Assembly (NCBI RefSeq): GCF_001638985.1
Contig: NW_017265150.1
Span: 1,124,984 to 1,188,983 of the forward strand
Direction of reading: 5' to 3'
From: Phycomyces blakesleeanus NRRL 1555(-)
Lineage: Eukaryota > Mucoromycota > Mucoromycetes > Mucorales > Phycomycetaceae
Length of the DNA stretch: 64,000 nucleotides
This document shows positions 33,251-45,570 of this stretch, in pieces. The position numbers and the translations under genes are program-made. A model generated the notes under the pieces. It was not told the DNA's origin, ran no database searches, and was given only the letters and a program-made list of their open reading frames with translations. Every line of letters begins with the position of its first letter. Position 1 is the stretch's first letter.

Positions 33251-34238
33251 TGTTTGTGCGGATATGTACCAGTCATTGATTTATAGGGGCAACACTATAA
33301 TTATTTGTGATTATTTATGATATTAGTATGCATTTGTCTGTTTCAGTATGTCATATAAAAATCAGATAAAGAACTTCCATGCTTCTTGCAGAGATTTCAT
33401 AAGTAGCATCAATATAAACTGACTTGAAAATTGTCATAAGTATAATTTGGGAGAGTGACTAGAATCCAAATACATAAGGCAATAAGGAGGCATTGAAGGT
33501 TGATAGCTGGGCAATGAAGATATAGTAGTTTTGGAAGGGCAACTTTTCATTCATCCAGATTGCTAGAGATCTGTCTTCCTCTGAATGAGATATATACAGC
33601 AGATTCTTCAACTATATTTCTATTTAATACTTGTTTAAAGACTTACTTAATATTTAATTACATACCTTTCTCATTTTATTATACACATCTTCATAGTTGA
33701 GCTTTCCAGCACCCACACATTATTTCTCATTTGGCTTTAGAACAGAAATTCTAGTGTTTTTACAATGACTTTCTTCTTTAAGAAGATGCTCAATCATTTT
33801 GATAGCTTTATAAGAGAAAGGCAAAGTTCTAAGATCTGATTTGTCTTCAGAAACATGATTTGTATAATCTGTTAGCATGCAAAAAGTAATAACATCTGAG
33901 CTGAAATATTGCTTAATATGAAAAAGAGCAGAACATTTACAATAATTCGAATTCTTTTGTGCTAAACAGCAAGTATGCTTTGTTTTGTATTTGTCTCCAT
34001 AATAATACTATCTTGTCTCTGAAAACAACAAATCAGTTGAGATATACAAATCTCTTTTCTTTAACCACTTAGTTAAACAGAGTTTGTGAATGAAATTATG
34101 ACATTCCTGACATTCACTATCTCTAACTAGTATTATTGTATTTAATTGAAACACATTTATTTCTCTAAGAGGTGAGTTAGCAAATGCATTCTGCACATTG
34201 AACAGATTGTAGATAGTGTTAGACATTATAAAGCTCAT
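33251..34238 (-). pseudogene. MULE-a transposase, N-terminal half
   Basis: Starts MSFIMSNTIYNLFNVQ; further on GDKYKTKHTCCLAQK, YCKCSALFHIKQYF, LTDYTNHVSEDKSDLR, KLNYEDVYNKMRK and a degenerate stretch ending LVHIRTNS. The Cys/His residues before TDYTNHVS resemble the FLYWCH/WRKY-like finger of MULE transposases. Stops and likely intron remnants (about 33600-33665) are present. It aligns with MULE-b (48949-49263 and 57417-58440). It continues at 26409 on the other side of CACTA-3. Confidence 0.65.
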
Positions 34239-34534
34239 ATTTATGATATAATAATTGTATTCAAAATAAAGGGGAGTAAGAGAAAAAAATAAGAAAAAAT
34301 TGTTTTAATAAAAGCTATTCTTTAAAAGTACTGATTGTAAAAGCTACAAAGCTATGTTCAATTCAATCTTATCAAAAGAAAAAATAGAAAGTCTATATTT
34401 TCTAGTAGATGATAAAATACTAACCAAAATAATAACTGCCAAATCTTTTTTTTGTTTTTGAATTGTTTATGTGAAACAGATATTCTATATGCATTAAATT
34501 ACGTGTTTTATTAAAATAAACACTCTTACCAAAT

Positions 34535-36429
34535 ATGTCAATCAACAACACTCAATCTAACAAAATTATTTACATTTTAGCAACAATCTCCCAAGCCTTG
34601 GAATGCTCTTCTGTTCCAGTAGTGATGACACTTAGATTAGAAAATATTATTAGAGTAAAGACATCTGAGTGGAAAGAATGTTTAACAGAGATTGGGAAAG
34701 CTTGTGCAGTCAAGTGGGTCATTTGCAACACCAATAAGCAACCCACCAACATTACTGCTGAAGAAGCCAAAGCAACTGGTATTAAGTTGTGTTTTTCTCA
34801 GGAGTATTCCTGTCATCGTTGGGGAACCTATGAATCTAAGGCAGCTTTGCGTGTGGTTCAAAAGTGAACAAAGAAAAACAAGTGTCCTGCTCTTCTTCGT
34901 GTGAAAGGATTCTTTAAGACACCCGAGTTTTATGAATTTGTTGTTACAAAAGATCATGCAGGGCATACTTCTGGTGATATGCGTAGTGACATTTGCACCC
35001 TTTCTCTTGCAAAGAAATATCTTCACAAGTTGGCTCAGCAATTAGAACAGTCGTCAAAATCTGCTAGTCAAATTATAATTGATATGTTGAGAGCTGTAGA
35101 TCAATATGGTAGAAAGTCTGAAAGAAAAGTTAACTATTATGATATCTGGAATTTGATGAACAAAGTAAGCTTTAAAAATAATATATCATAGCATTTACTT
35201 TAATATATTTCTGTAATAGATCAATAAAAAGCTATATCATTTTGACAAAGACCAAATGACTTCTTTCTTAATCTGGATGAACAACAAACTTCCTACCTTA
35301 AACTTCAACATCTGTAAGGCAATTACTTCATATTCTCCAGATCCATCAGCCTTTGCATATGGTTTTATGTCACCCGTTCAGCAAGAAAAAATAAAAACCG
35401 CAACTTCTTTCTGTTTGGATGCTACTCATGCAATCTCTAGCAACGTGAATGAGATTCTTTATACCCTTTTGGTGCGTGATAAAGATATTGGTAGAGGATG
35501 GCCTGTTGCCTTTATGGTAACCAATGATCGAGGTGTAAGCCCCATTGTGCAGTGGCTGCAGTTCTTGAAGAGATCTTTTTTGCTTTTTGACCCAAAGCAA
35601 TTTACTATTGATTGTTGTGCAGCAGAAGTTCACGCCATTCAGACAACTTTTTCTGCAACATCCATTCAATTTTTACATCTTTCATGTAACCCAAGCATGG
35701 AACCAAAAGTTATCTGACAGTGTGAAGATTCCTGGATCCTTACCATCTGAGGCACGAATTTTATGTGGTGTGATGATGAAGTCTCTGCAAGAGATTATTT
35801 ATGAAGAAGACATAGACGTGTTTCATCATAAAATTATATAGTTGAAAGAAGACTTTGACGATCAAGAAAGCTTCTTGGATTACTTTGAGAAAAACTGGTG
35901 CACAGAAGCAAAGTTTAATATCTGAAGTAGAGCATATCATGAATGATAATTCTCTCATATGCTCACAAATAACTATATCGAGTTCTGGTACAATCAATTA
36001 AAAACGGTTTTCATGAAAAGATCTAGAAACAAAAGATTTGATAAGCTTGTTTTTGTTTTAGTACATGATGCTAAGTATTATCTTACCTAAGAATATAGAC
36101 GTGTCATATCAAATAATGGTGCAATGAGATTTTTTACTAGACAACAAAAAATATGTGAAACAGAAGCTGAAAAAGTCAATGATGACAGAGAAATGTTGAT
36201 TGTTGCTCCTGGTACTGCAGAAGATGTAAATTGGCAAGTTTGGTCATTTGTAAATGAAAATACAAAATATTTTATTCAGATTGCAGAGCCAAACTTGATT
36301 ATTTCCTGCAGCTGCTTCCATTATCAGCAAAGATGTAAACCTTGTAAGCATATGTATTTGCTTAAAATATATACAAACCGATCTCTCTACTTATCTCCAC
36401 CTTCTGTCACAAATACAAACATAATATAG
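34535..36429 (+). pseudogene. MULE-c transposase with SWIM finger, nearly full length
   Basis: Exon 1 34535-35164, GT..AG intron 35165-35219, exon 2 from 35220. The N-terminus (MSINNTQSNK, IRVKTSEWKECL) is followed by HRWGTYESK..NKCPALLRVKGF and FVVTKDHAGHTSGD, a FLYWCH/WRKY-like finger. The MULE catalytic core has FCLDATHAISSN (first Asp), FTIDCCAAEVHAI (second Asp) and YIEFWYNQLKT (Glu). It ends with a SWIM finger, CSCFHYQQRCKPCKHMYLL. TGA at 34865, a frameshift near 35690 and stops around 35840-36090 inactivate it. It is the best-preserved MULE in the window and the reference for reading MULE-a and MULE-b. TIRs and target duplication were not found. Confidence 0.75.
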
Positions 36430-36930
36430 CCAGTCTCTACCTCTGAAACAGTCATAATCACATCAATCATCAGCTGTACATCTGCTTTCACCGCAAAAAT
36501 TATATAATTTTACTGGGTTGAAATATATGTTGAATTGAGGGAAAAAAATAATTTCACTCAGTTTAAAGGGATGTTCCCCCCAAATGGAAACATAAGTTGT
36601 ATCTTTGGAAAGAAGCCTTATACCATGGTGAAATACTTAGATTTACATGCTATCTAAATTAGCTGGTATTTTTCATTCACCCTTTAAATACAAAAGAGGT
36701 CTAGCATATATTCTCATTAAAGTTTGGTCATCATTTCTTAAATGGGATGGTCAGTCCAAATAAAGTCACTCTGTGTGAGCCAATTATATCAAAGGTTCTC
36801 CAAATTTTACTCGATTTCTATTGGCTAGAGATCTCAAAATTTGGGGAAACAGGTGGAGAAACATGTGGAAAAACAGGCTCACAACTATAATCAGGCTTTT
36901 TATTTGGTATTTTATACAATCAATTTTATT
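36430..36930. other. Intergenic segment after MULE-c
   Basis: No gene. At 36770-36890 an imperfect inverted repeat pairs GTGTGAGCC with GGCTCACAA, enclosing ATTTTGAGA-type inverted segments. This could be a small foldback or the MULE 3' end. Not identified. Confidence 0.35.
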
Positions 36931-36935
36931 ATATA

Positions 36936-37563
36936 TGTTGTGAATGAATATTGATTACTGCTGAATCTGAGAGTAAGACTGAAGGATAAAATAATATCCT
37001 CAGCTATTCCAGTCAAACGGATCTCCCTTTATGATATTATCTAATACACAGATCATCATACACATAATTGATTATTTATTATTATCACCATGACATGGGA
37101 TATACAAATACATATATATTATATATATGGCAGCATTATATTTCATCTACATATTTCTTTTATTATACAAATACTTAATTGAGAGACTACAACTACAATT
37201 ATTTAATATTATGAAACATTACCCAAGTATCTGGGGCGGAATACTAAAATATTACCAATAGCATAAATGCTCTTCTTTACCAAAACTCTTGGACTGATCT
37301 GACTGGAGAAGTATCATATCAATTGGTCTTTCCGGATCTTTCCAGAAGAACAATACTCCTGGAAGATGACTCATTGTGATAAAGGTTACTTAAGCACACA
37401 CTGAATTACAAATTAGAAAAACATATAAATATCAGTAGATAGTTCTGTGTAGAAAGAGGGAATTTGATCATTCTTTACTTTTCTTTTGAAATAAACAACC
37501 TACACAAGTTCTCACGAATTCTTTTGTCTATATTATATTTTGCTTTATTTTCTCCCCACAACA
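36936..37563 (+). repeat. Solo LTR, family H (diverged, 628 bp), ATATA target duplication
   Basis: TGTTGTGAATGAATATTG to CTCCCCACAACA, bounded by ATATA at 36931-36935 and 37564-37568. Shares with the 532-bp copies the start, CTCAGCTATTCCAGTC and CCTACACAAGTTCTCACGAAT, with extra AT-rich sequence in the middle. It is probably an older insertion. It lies left of CACTA-4. Confidence 0.8.
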
Positions 37564-37568
37564 ATATA

Positions 37569-38550
37569 ATTTTTCAATTTTTGGTTTATTTGATAGAAAA
37601 AATGGTTTCTAGATAAATATTTTGATTTCACAGTATTCTCTCCTTTTACGCGTTTTGAACCCAATGGATATTTTTTGCTTAATATCATTGCTATATTTAA
37701 TACCTGAACCAGACATTGAATACTAAATTGAAAGAAGAAAAGCACTGTTTAAGAGCAGCATCAACAATAATTAATGAATGCATAGAATATGATATATAAT
37801 ATTACTTACAGTGTAATATACTCAATCAAAGTAATATCAATAAATACTTTGAGATAGTCAAGATTCTAAAATATCTTTTCTTATCAGTACAGATATCAAA
37901 AAACATGCATTACGTAACTTACAAATTGTATAGCTAGCTGACTAAAATAAAGAGTGTGCCTAAAAAATATATTGAAAGAAGTATTTTTACAGATTAGTAA
38001 TGAAAAAAAGATAGATTGAAGCAATAAAAAAAACTTAGCATCATACTCGATTTAGAAAGGAATAGAGCTAATGAGAAAGAGTGAAAATGACAAAATAAAA
38101 TAAAGGAAAATGATAGTCAGTAAAGAGCTTTAAGGGAATATCATTCTTACCTTGGTATTTAATATTGTGTATGAAAAGATGCGTAAGTGTCCTATTTATC
38201 AACTACAAAATAGTGTAAGAAAATATATAAAAAGAGAAAAAAAATTGTTTTCTAGAGAATTCTCATAAGAAAAAATGTGGGCAGAAGAAGATTCAAATAA
38301 TTAATAATACAAGTCACTCAATGTGAGAAGGATGCACTTGTAAAAAAAATCAAAAAAGGCCATATTTTTCAATATTTTTAGGATTAAAAAATAAAGTTAA
38401 TAAATATTATTACTATTCAGAACAAAGACTTTTTAATTAAACTATGTTCAGCTTCTCAGCTCTTTAACTTTAAAGAAGTAATAAAAAAATATAAACTGTA
38501 GATATATATATGCAAAAGATTTATCTTCATTTCTTTGCCTCTTTATACAC
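37569..38550. other. AT-rich non-coding segment left of the CACTA-4 accessory gene
   Basis: No gene seen; poly-A-rich with short open frames only. By comparison with CACTA-3 this should be the left arm of CACTA-4, but I could not find a CACTGG-type terminus with certainty. Confidence 0.4.
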
Positions 38551-39744
38551 ATGTCTAACTTTGACTTATCAAACATTTCTCCAAACAACTTTCTCTTCAC
38601 TTCAATCAGCCGAGATGTTGCAGTCCTACCAGCCTCAATTGCTCCAAGACCAAGCAATGCTCAGGAGGTTCAAGGAGAACAACAGACTCCAGTGGCAACT
38701 AGTGAACATCTGGTTACACCGCAAAACAGAATAAACAGCTTGTCCAAGATTGTGTTGGAGGGTCCAACTAAGGAAGCCATCAGGCGGATTGAAAATAACA
38801 TGTCTGATATTTAGACTTTCATGGAGGTCATCAACAAGATCATTGCAGATGGAACTTTGTCAGCAAGATCTATGCCAGCCAATAATGTGCATAACTCTTC
38901 TGATAGTTAATTTGCGCATAGAATGAGATCTCCAGATGTATCAGTAAGCTATGGAAATAAAAAGATGTCAAAATGTATCTAAAGATAATTTATAGAGAAT
39001 GATAAAAGGGTACATTTGCCATCCAAAGTTGAAAGGCACAGATCCTAAAAAAATAGCAGAGAATAACAGCAGACCTGAATGGGATTTGACTTCCAGTTTC
39101 CATAGTAGTTATAACCACGCACTGATAATATCTCTGCTGTCTTACTTGCAAGGACAAGGGAACATACTCACCAGTGATGTATCAATGTTGAAAATGACAG
39201 ATATAGTGAAGAAACACTTTAGCAATCAGCAGAAAGAGTCCAGAAAGTCAGAGGAAGAAGGCAATAAAAAGAGACAGAAAAGCAGAAGATATCAGAGAAC
39301 AGGTGTTGTAAGTATTCGTTTTGTACATACTGTATGATTTTGTACAGCATTCTCACATATATATATATGTATATATAGCTTGTTGCTCACCAGAAGGCAC
39401 GTAGCTGCTATCAACAGTAAGTTTGGAAACGCGGATTGTAGCTTTGCCTTTCAGAAAGGTGTAGTTTCCAAGGGGGATTCAGACAACAAAGATAACTTGA
39501 CTGTGTTCCGACCAAGCTGGAGAAGTTATGAAGTAATAAAATATAAAAGAGATTTTATTTTAAAAATGCACTTCTTTTACTTATATAATTTATAACAATC
39601 CTATAGCTTCAAAAACTCTTTGAAGCTGTAGATTTATTGAGTGGTAACAACTTAGGGGATAAGTCCAAGTTGGTTACAAAACAAACCCAAGTTGACATGG
39701 AAATAGATCTGCCATCCATGTCGACAATCCCTCTGGCTGAGTAG
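38551..39744 (+). pseudogene. Accessory protein gene of CACTA-4, decayed
   Basis: The first exon encodes MSNFDLSNISPNNF, a Pro/Ala/Gln-rich segment and a helical stretch (RIENNMSDI, stop). A middle part at 38999-39310 has ICHPKLKGTDPKKIAEN..RPEWDL, SLLSYLQGQ and a basic tail (NKKRQKSRRYQR), matching the MWDPKLK block of CACTA-3. The next part ends FRPSWRSYE (compare WPGWRSDK), and the last exon ends STIPLAE. Stops after MSDI and within 38870-38990 disrupt it. It converges on the CACTA-4 transposase (stop at 39858), as in CACTA-3 and CACTA-5. Confidence 0.6.
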
Positions 39745-39855
39745 GTAATCAAAAAAATTAAAAAATAAAACTTTTTTGGTATTTTTAAATTACAAACATT
39801 CTTTTGATGATTTTTCATAAATTTACAATAGCTAATGAGATTATTTATTTTTGAA

Positions 39856-42800
39856 TTAAGCATATACTTTTCTAAGAATTGATACAATAACCATCCTGAC
39901 AACTTTTTTTGCATTTACACATTCACCAATGACAACAGATGATGAGATGCAATAAATGGGCAATATACAATGAAAGTCATCTGTAAAAAAACGAAAGTCA
40001 TCAATTACGACACCCTCAACTCTTGCTGCATTTTTGACTGCAGGGATGTACCACTTGACATAGGCAAAAGTGTGGCAAAGTGGCTTATACGGTGTATGGT
40101 CGACGATGTCATTTATAAAGATGTGTTGTATTTGACCAGTATATGTCTTGATTGCATTGGTTCTAGTTCTTTGGAATGATGCCTGTATGAAAGATCCAGC
40201 TTTATAGACCTGGCTAAGAAGATTTATAGATGGCATATTTTGAATTATGTTGTTTATAAATGGTAAATTAATGACTGCCTCCTGATAGCCTCGTAGATAT
40301 ATGCTTTCATATCTTAAATGGTAAAACTCAAGGAAATGGTCATATTCTTGTTCTTTCATAGGTTCATAGTTGCCAATTTTGAGCAGATAACAATCTTCAG
40401 ATAATGGCTCATTCCCTTTGGTTTGATCTGTATTGTTCATAGAATTAAGGAAGCTGCTTAGATTAAAATTGTGGGCAGTGTTTGTGGGTGGCATATTGAT
40501 GATGATGGCAGAATTGGTGAGTTCATGTAGTAACAACTTGTGCTTCTTATTTTGTATCATAGGTAAAGTTGCTCGGATTAAGTCAGCTTTGGATGTATCC
40601 TTGAGATATTTCTTCATGAGTGTGCCCTCAAAGCCGTTTTTTTGTTGGTTTTATATGATTTAACTATGTTGTTAAAATGCTTGAAGCTGAACAGCCAATA
40701 ACCATATGCTGGTCCAAAGTTAAGAACCATTTCTTTGATGTGTAGGTGTAGGTGCATATTTGAAGTAATGAGTTGCTTTTCATACAGAGTCTGTAAATTT
40801 CTTCCAAATAGCTCCAAGCAAAAATGTGCCTCAGCAAGGTTGTTGTATGTCAAGCTTGGCATGGCTAGGTATCAACAGACATTGACAAAGCACATCCAGT
40901 TGTCAAAATGTTTTTGCAGAAGGTGGCCAGACAGAACAGTGGGAGAGTAGACAAGGCACCAGGACTTCCATTTGTCAGCCTTCATGAAAGGAAATGCCTT
41001 GATTATCTTTTTTCTGAGAGATGTATAGCCTATAAGAACATGAAGCTTATCGGCATCGTCTTGCATAGCTATGAGGTGCGCATTAGAGATCAGACCAGTT
41101 GATATCCACTTTTCCATGATGTATTTGGTGGTCCCAAGGAAGAGGTTATGTATTGGATCTATTATAGTGCACTCTACTGCGTTGAAATACACAAGCTCAT
41201 GGAGTTCCGACCAGTGAACATCATTCTCTCTTTCCATAATTCTTTGCTGGTTGTCATTCCTTGCATTTTTCCATGCAATAGCAAATCACTGGTTCTCTTG
41301 CTCAGTTCGAGCCACCCAGTCAGAGAAGACAAATCCTAAATAATGCATGTCTCTGTTGTTGGGAAGGCGAGTGAACTTACAGTTGCATATATGGCATGCA
41401 TTGACACTGGTGTGTAATATAAACCCACATGTCTTGTGGGCAGCAGGAATATCACAGGCAACAAGAAACAGAGCAGTGCAAACACAAGCTCCTTAGGGAC
41501 ACTGAGCCATGGGCATCATTACACTGTCATACAAAGTCTTAAGTTCGGGAACAAGGGGGTGAAGGTAGTGATTTATCTCACTTGTCTTGGCTTCTTTAGG
41601 CCCTGGCATGAGGCCAGCAAGAATTACGTTCTCCTTCTTATACCTCTCTTCTCTTGGAAGATTGTTGATTGAGAGGTAAATGGCGCCACAAGAGTAAGTA
41701 ACCCCATTAAAAGGTTGGAACCAGTCAATGTTGAGAGTAAGCATTATGGATCATTCATCACATACAAACTGCTGATTCATGTTATCTTTCAGAGTATTCC
41801 ATTTCGCATCATTATAGATATCAAATAGAGTTCCTGGAACTTGCTGTCTAGATCTCCAAAGGTTGATCAATTCCTCAAATCCAGAATAGCAGAAAAGAGT
41901 ATGCAAAATTTTTGTAACTGAGCTGTATATATACAATTTTCTTGGGCGTTGCAAGCTGGCAGCGATTCTCAAGAAAAGATTGTTTTCACAAACTGGTCCA
42001 GAAAGCTTTCAAGCATCACAATACAGAGGGACAGACGTGGACTCAAGATAAACACTGTTGCATTCACTACATGCAACATAACAATGCAAGCCTCTAGTCA
42101 ACAAATCGATTCCTGTCATGGAATTGAGACCACTCAAGCTCAAGGGAAGATGGAAGGACTGTCCAAAATGCACCAGAACCTCGTTGATGAACTTTAGCAG
42201 TATGACACCACCAGAATTTACCACATATTTTGATATAAATGTGGCAACAAAAGAAGCAATGAAGGCAAGATTTGGATCTTCTGGCATATTCAATAGATAG
42301 TAGTGATCTATTTGATAATCTATTAATATACAGTATATTTTGCTTATTTTTTTATTACTGACCATCAAATTCTTGAGACTTTTCAAGTTCTTCAAAGAGG
42401 TCCAAATCAATGCTATTGTTGTCATCATTGCTTTGGTCAGCAAAGATGTTATTGTCAGTGGAAATAAGTAAGTCATAGAATTCTATGAGAGAATCATTAT
42501 ATAAAGAGTTAGATATACTATTTGATTGCATAGTCTTAAACAATTTATAGGTTTATCTTCAACATGCTCTCCAGAATTTTAATCTGGATATTCTTTAACA
42601 TCATTTACTTCAATTTCAATATCCATGTATATATCATTTTCTGTATGATATACTTCTGTAGAAATTGCTATAATATAATGTGTATTAGATTAAAATTGAA
42701 AATGAAGAGAAGTATTCTTTACATACAAGATAATATTCTCTGAATGTAATCCTGTCAATCTTTTTCTGTATGTCTTTGGTATGTCTGAGCAGACATATAC

Positions 42801-42871
42801 ATATAGTCTCAGACAGCGCAAGAGCAGACAGAGCACTTGCATTCAATAAGGCAGTTGTTGTTTCTGGGCAT
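39856..42871 (-). pseudogene. Tnp2-like CACTA transposase (CACTA-4), decayed and divergent
   Basis: The start exon (42871 downward) encodes MPRNNNCLIECKCSVCS and a TYQRHTEKD finger part. A short acidic exon (42543-42361) has NNSIDLDLFEELEKS. The large exon has MPEDPNLAFI, a degenerate Cys cluster, MLTLNIDWFQPFNGV, LAGLMPGPKE, CHICNC, IIDPIHNLFLG, NMHLHLHIKEM and FSFKHFNN, where the Glu of FERYN is replaced by Lys. Stops include TGA 40874-40872 and one before LTLNIDW; a one-base loss in a poly-A run (near 40640) shifts frame before MKKYLKDTSK. It is the most diverged of the CACTGG-type transposases here. Confidence 0.75.
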
Positions 42872-43280
42872 GGTTGAAGCTTTGGAACTTTGTATAATAA
42901 AAGAAGTATAAATATTCCATAAACATACTTTTTAATGTGGTATTTATATCTCTTTAATTTCCATCATTTCATGGCTTGTGTCTATAATCGACTTTGATCT
43001 CTATAAACAAAAATTCTTGGCTTTCTATGATAGTCAAGTGTTAACTTGCCTATTTATCCTTGGAAACGCCTTAGAATTCTCTTGGGCATATCTTGAAAAT
43101 GTTTTGGCAATTCTTGGAAATTCTTGGAGATGTCTTGAAAATACATTTAAAGAAAGATATGTGTATTTTTATTGCATATCTTAAATAAGTGTCATTTTTC
43201 ATAGTAAATAACTATAGAGCATATCTTTAATATACAATATTGTTAAAAAACTTAAAATAAAATTTATGTAATAAAAATCT
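42872..43280. other. Upstream region of the CACTA-4 transposase
   Basis: Should contain the promoter and right terminus of CACTA-4. No CACTGG-type end is visible before the LTR starts at 43281, so the terminus was probably lost. Positions 43050-43150 hold a degenerate repeat of TTCTTGG(A)AA/TCTTGAAAAT. Confidence 0.4.
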
Positions 43281-43813
43281 TGTTGTGGTGGTTGAAGTTG
43301 AAGAAGTTTTTAAGAGGAAGAATTGAAGATTTGAGATTAGGAACGAAGATTTGTGAGAACTTGTGTAGGTTTTGTTTATTGAGAAAGGATTTTGTATCAA
43401 AGTTTGACCAGGTTTCTACACTGAACTATTACTGCTATTTATATTATTTTGAATCGGGAAAATTATAGGACTGGGGTCAGGTAATCAATTCTATCTGAGC
43501 CTTAATCAGAGCAACGTGATCTTGGGATAATTAATGTATAATTAATTATATAAATGTGTGTAGCCCCAATGAAGTATTAACATCGAGAGTAAATATGTTT
43601 ATGAGTTATAATTATGCTTATAATAATCCACTGATGTATCCCATATTATGGTGATATCATCATATGAAATATAATCACTATCATGCATGCTAAATCTGTG
43701 TGTTAAATAATAAAGTAATCAGTAGACACCTTTGACTGGAATAGCTAAGGCCTTATGTTATTTCCTTCAGACTTATTCTCAATTACAGCAGTAGTCAATA
43801 CTCATTTACAACA
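43281..43813 (-). repeat. LTR, family H, copy in minus orientation
   Basis: 533 bp, the reverse complement of the 532-bp LTRs at 23067 and 46388. Flanking 5-mers (AATCT and GACAA) differ, so it is not a simple solo LTR. On its 5' side (minus strand) it directly follows a gag fragment. It may be the 3' LTR of a deleted element or the product of recombination. Confidence 0.75.
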
Positions 43814-44349
43814 GACAATATTTCTTTTTGACCGCCTCTACCTTGGCGGCTTGTCAAACCAACTTGTCCCAGGAGCGAGGAAGACCAGACTTCTCCACCT
43901 CATAAGCAATCTCTGGATGGTGAGCCTTCAACAGAATCTGGATTTTCTGGGCCTCATTGGCCAAAGAAACCAGGCCAAAGAGTTCCTGCAGGCAGAGGGC
44001 CACGTCACCAACACTTTGTTCTGCGCCTTGTCTGGTTTCGTCCATTTCAGTCCACCAGACATTTTCCATCTGCCAGGAGGCAAACTGCTTCTTAAACTCC
44101 TCTGAGAAGACTTTCCACGTCGTGACTTTGGCCTCATGGATGGCCCACCACCAGGATTGCTTCTTTGTTAGTCATACCAACATCTTTTTTTAGTTGATCC
44201 ATATGCAGCAAACAGGAGAGAGACTCGCCATTCTGGCCACTGACAAAGATTTCTGGAACCAAGAGGTACTTGGAGATGTTGGATGATTTATGTTCTCCCA
44301 GGGAAGCAAGAGAAGAAGAAGAGGGCATATTGTACAGCATGGTTTGCAT
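43814..44349 (-). pseudogene. Retrotransposon gag fragment (Ty3 type)
   Basis: Starts MQTMLYNMPSSSSLASLGE at 44349. After a frameshift near 44140 it continues AIHEAKVTTWKVFSEEFKKQ and WQMENVWWTEMD, then ALCLQELFGLVSL and KAHHPEIAYEVEK. The pattern of Trp plus F-x2-EF-x3-F and a long helical region is that of the Retrotrans_gag domain of Ty3-type elements. It follows the family A LTR (44411-45418) by about 60 bp, as gag follows a 5' LTR, and is cut off at 43814 by the family H LTR. No protease, RT or integrase remains. Confidence 0.6.
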
Positions 44350-44410
44350 AAGATAAGTTTAAAAATTGAAAAAGAATTCCTTGGCACAACCTCCAATTTG
44401 ATGCATGACA

Positions 44411-45418
44411 TGTTTGTTTGTTATGAATTATAACAGTATCACTTGACAAATAAATATAATGTGAATTACAAAATACAAAAAGAAGAATACGATAAGAATA
44501 AAAAAGAATAGGTAATTTGACAGATAAGAATTGGTGACAGACAGGTAAAAAAAAATAGGAAGAAGATAAAAAAATAGAAATTATGACAACAACAAAGTTT
44601 GAGAAAGACAGAAAAGGGGGAACAGAGAAACAAAATTAATCAAAATCGACAGACAACACTCCAAAGAACAAGAACACTGTGTATGAATGAAAAATAATGA
44701 TAATAATGGACAAAAATAAATAAGATTAAGAATAGAATAATGATTTTATTGATTGAAAAGCTTGTTCCTTTTATAAACAAAAATATTTGGTTAAAATAAT
44801 TTTTTGAGGACAAGAAAAGAAAGTCAATTAAAAATTTTTACTACATGTAACTGGTGTTGATAGTAAAAGTGGAATAGAAAAATATAAAGAGAATAAAATA
44901 AAAGTGTAGTAAAAATATAGTAATAAAATAAAGGTAAAGTAAAAATATAGTGAGGTAGAATAGAAGTAAAATAATAATATAATAACAATGTAGTAAAATA
45001 AAGTAAAAAATATAATAATAATATAATAATGGAATCTAATAAAATGTAATAAAAAATAGTGTAAATAAATGTCAGCAATAAAGAAGTGTATGAAATTAGA
45101 GGAAAGAGGCATAATGTTTTTAGTGGGTGACAGGTGTTTCTGAGGTGATGATACAGATGGGTATTCTAATTTTAAGGAACGAGATTAAATTTTGAGTGTT
45201 TGGGTATAAGAGGTATCGGGAGTAGGATTTCCCAAGAAACCTTGGGGGACCACTCTTGTCCCTCGAGACACGTCACTTGGTCGACTCACCATCGACGTCA
45301 ACGCCCATGAGTCCGGTACCACCCATCATGGCTCACCGCCGGACCAAACCACCAAAGGAATCCACTGTCCAGTATCCATCACCAGAAACTGGCTAACTTT
45401 GTTTTTGTTGACAACACA
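44411..45418 (-). repeat. LTR family A, copy 3: 5' LTR of a Ty3-type remnant next to tRNA-Phe
   Basis: Minus strand TGTGTTGTCAACAAAAAC to ATAACAAACAAACA, about 1 kb, same family as 774-1777. The gag fragment downstream (minus strand) supports a 5' LTR. Its outer end lies 19 bp before the first base of tRNA-Phe, close to where Pol III should start, the position targeted by Ty3 integrase in yeast. Confidence 0.65.
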
Positions 45419-45437
45419 CGTGACAATTTCTAGAGCA

Positions 45438-45510
45438 GCCGCAATAGCTCAGCTGGGAGAGCGTTAGACTGAAGATCTAAAGGTCGTGTGTTCAATCCAC
45501 ACTTGTGGCA
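45438..45510 (+). tRNA. tRNA-Phe (anticodon GAA)
   Basis: 73 nt. The acceptor GCCGCAA pairs with TTGTGGC. D arm GCTCAGCTGGGAGAGC (A box), anticodon stem TTAGA/TCTAA with loop CTGAAGA, T arm with GTTCAATCC (B box), discriminator A. No intron; CCA is not encoded. A T-rich stretch (CGTTTTTTG, about 45525) can serve as Pol III terminator. Confidence 0.95.
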
Positions 45511-45570
45511 AACAATTTAAGACTCGTTTTTTGTACTATCAGGCATTGTTTTGATGAATTTGTAAAATCT

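Noticed and set aside
34570..35041. Minus-strand frames opposite MULE-c
   Set aside because: Shadows of the MULE exon; the plus strand carries the finger and DDE motifs.
36509..36525. TACTGGGTTGAAAT as the left end of CACTA-4
   Set aside because: It resembles the degenerate CACTA-3 terminus, but the right end is missing, so no inverted partner or target duplication supports it.
44824..45112. Tyr/Leu-rich minus-strand frames
   Set aside because: AT-rich part of the family A LTR, as at 1112-1351.
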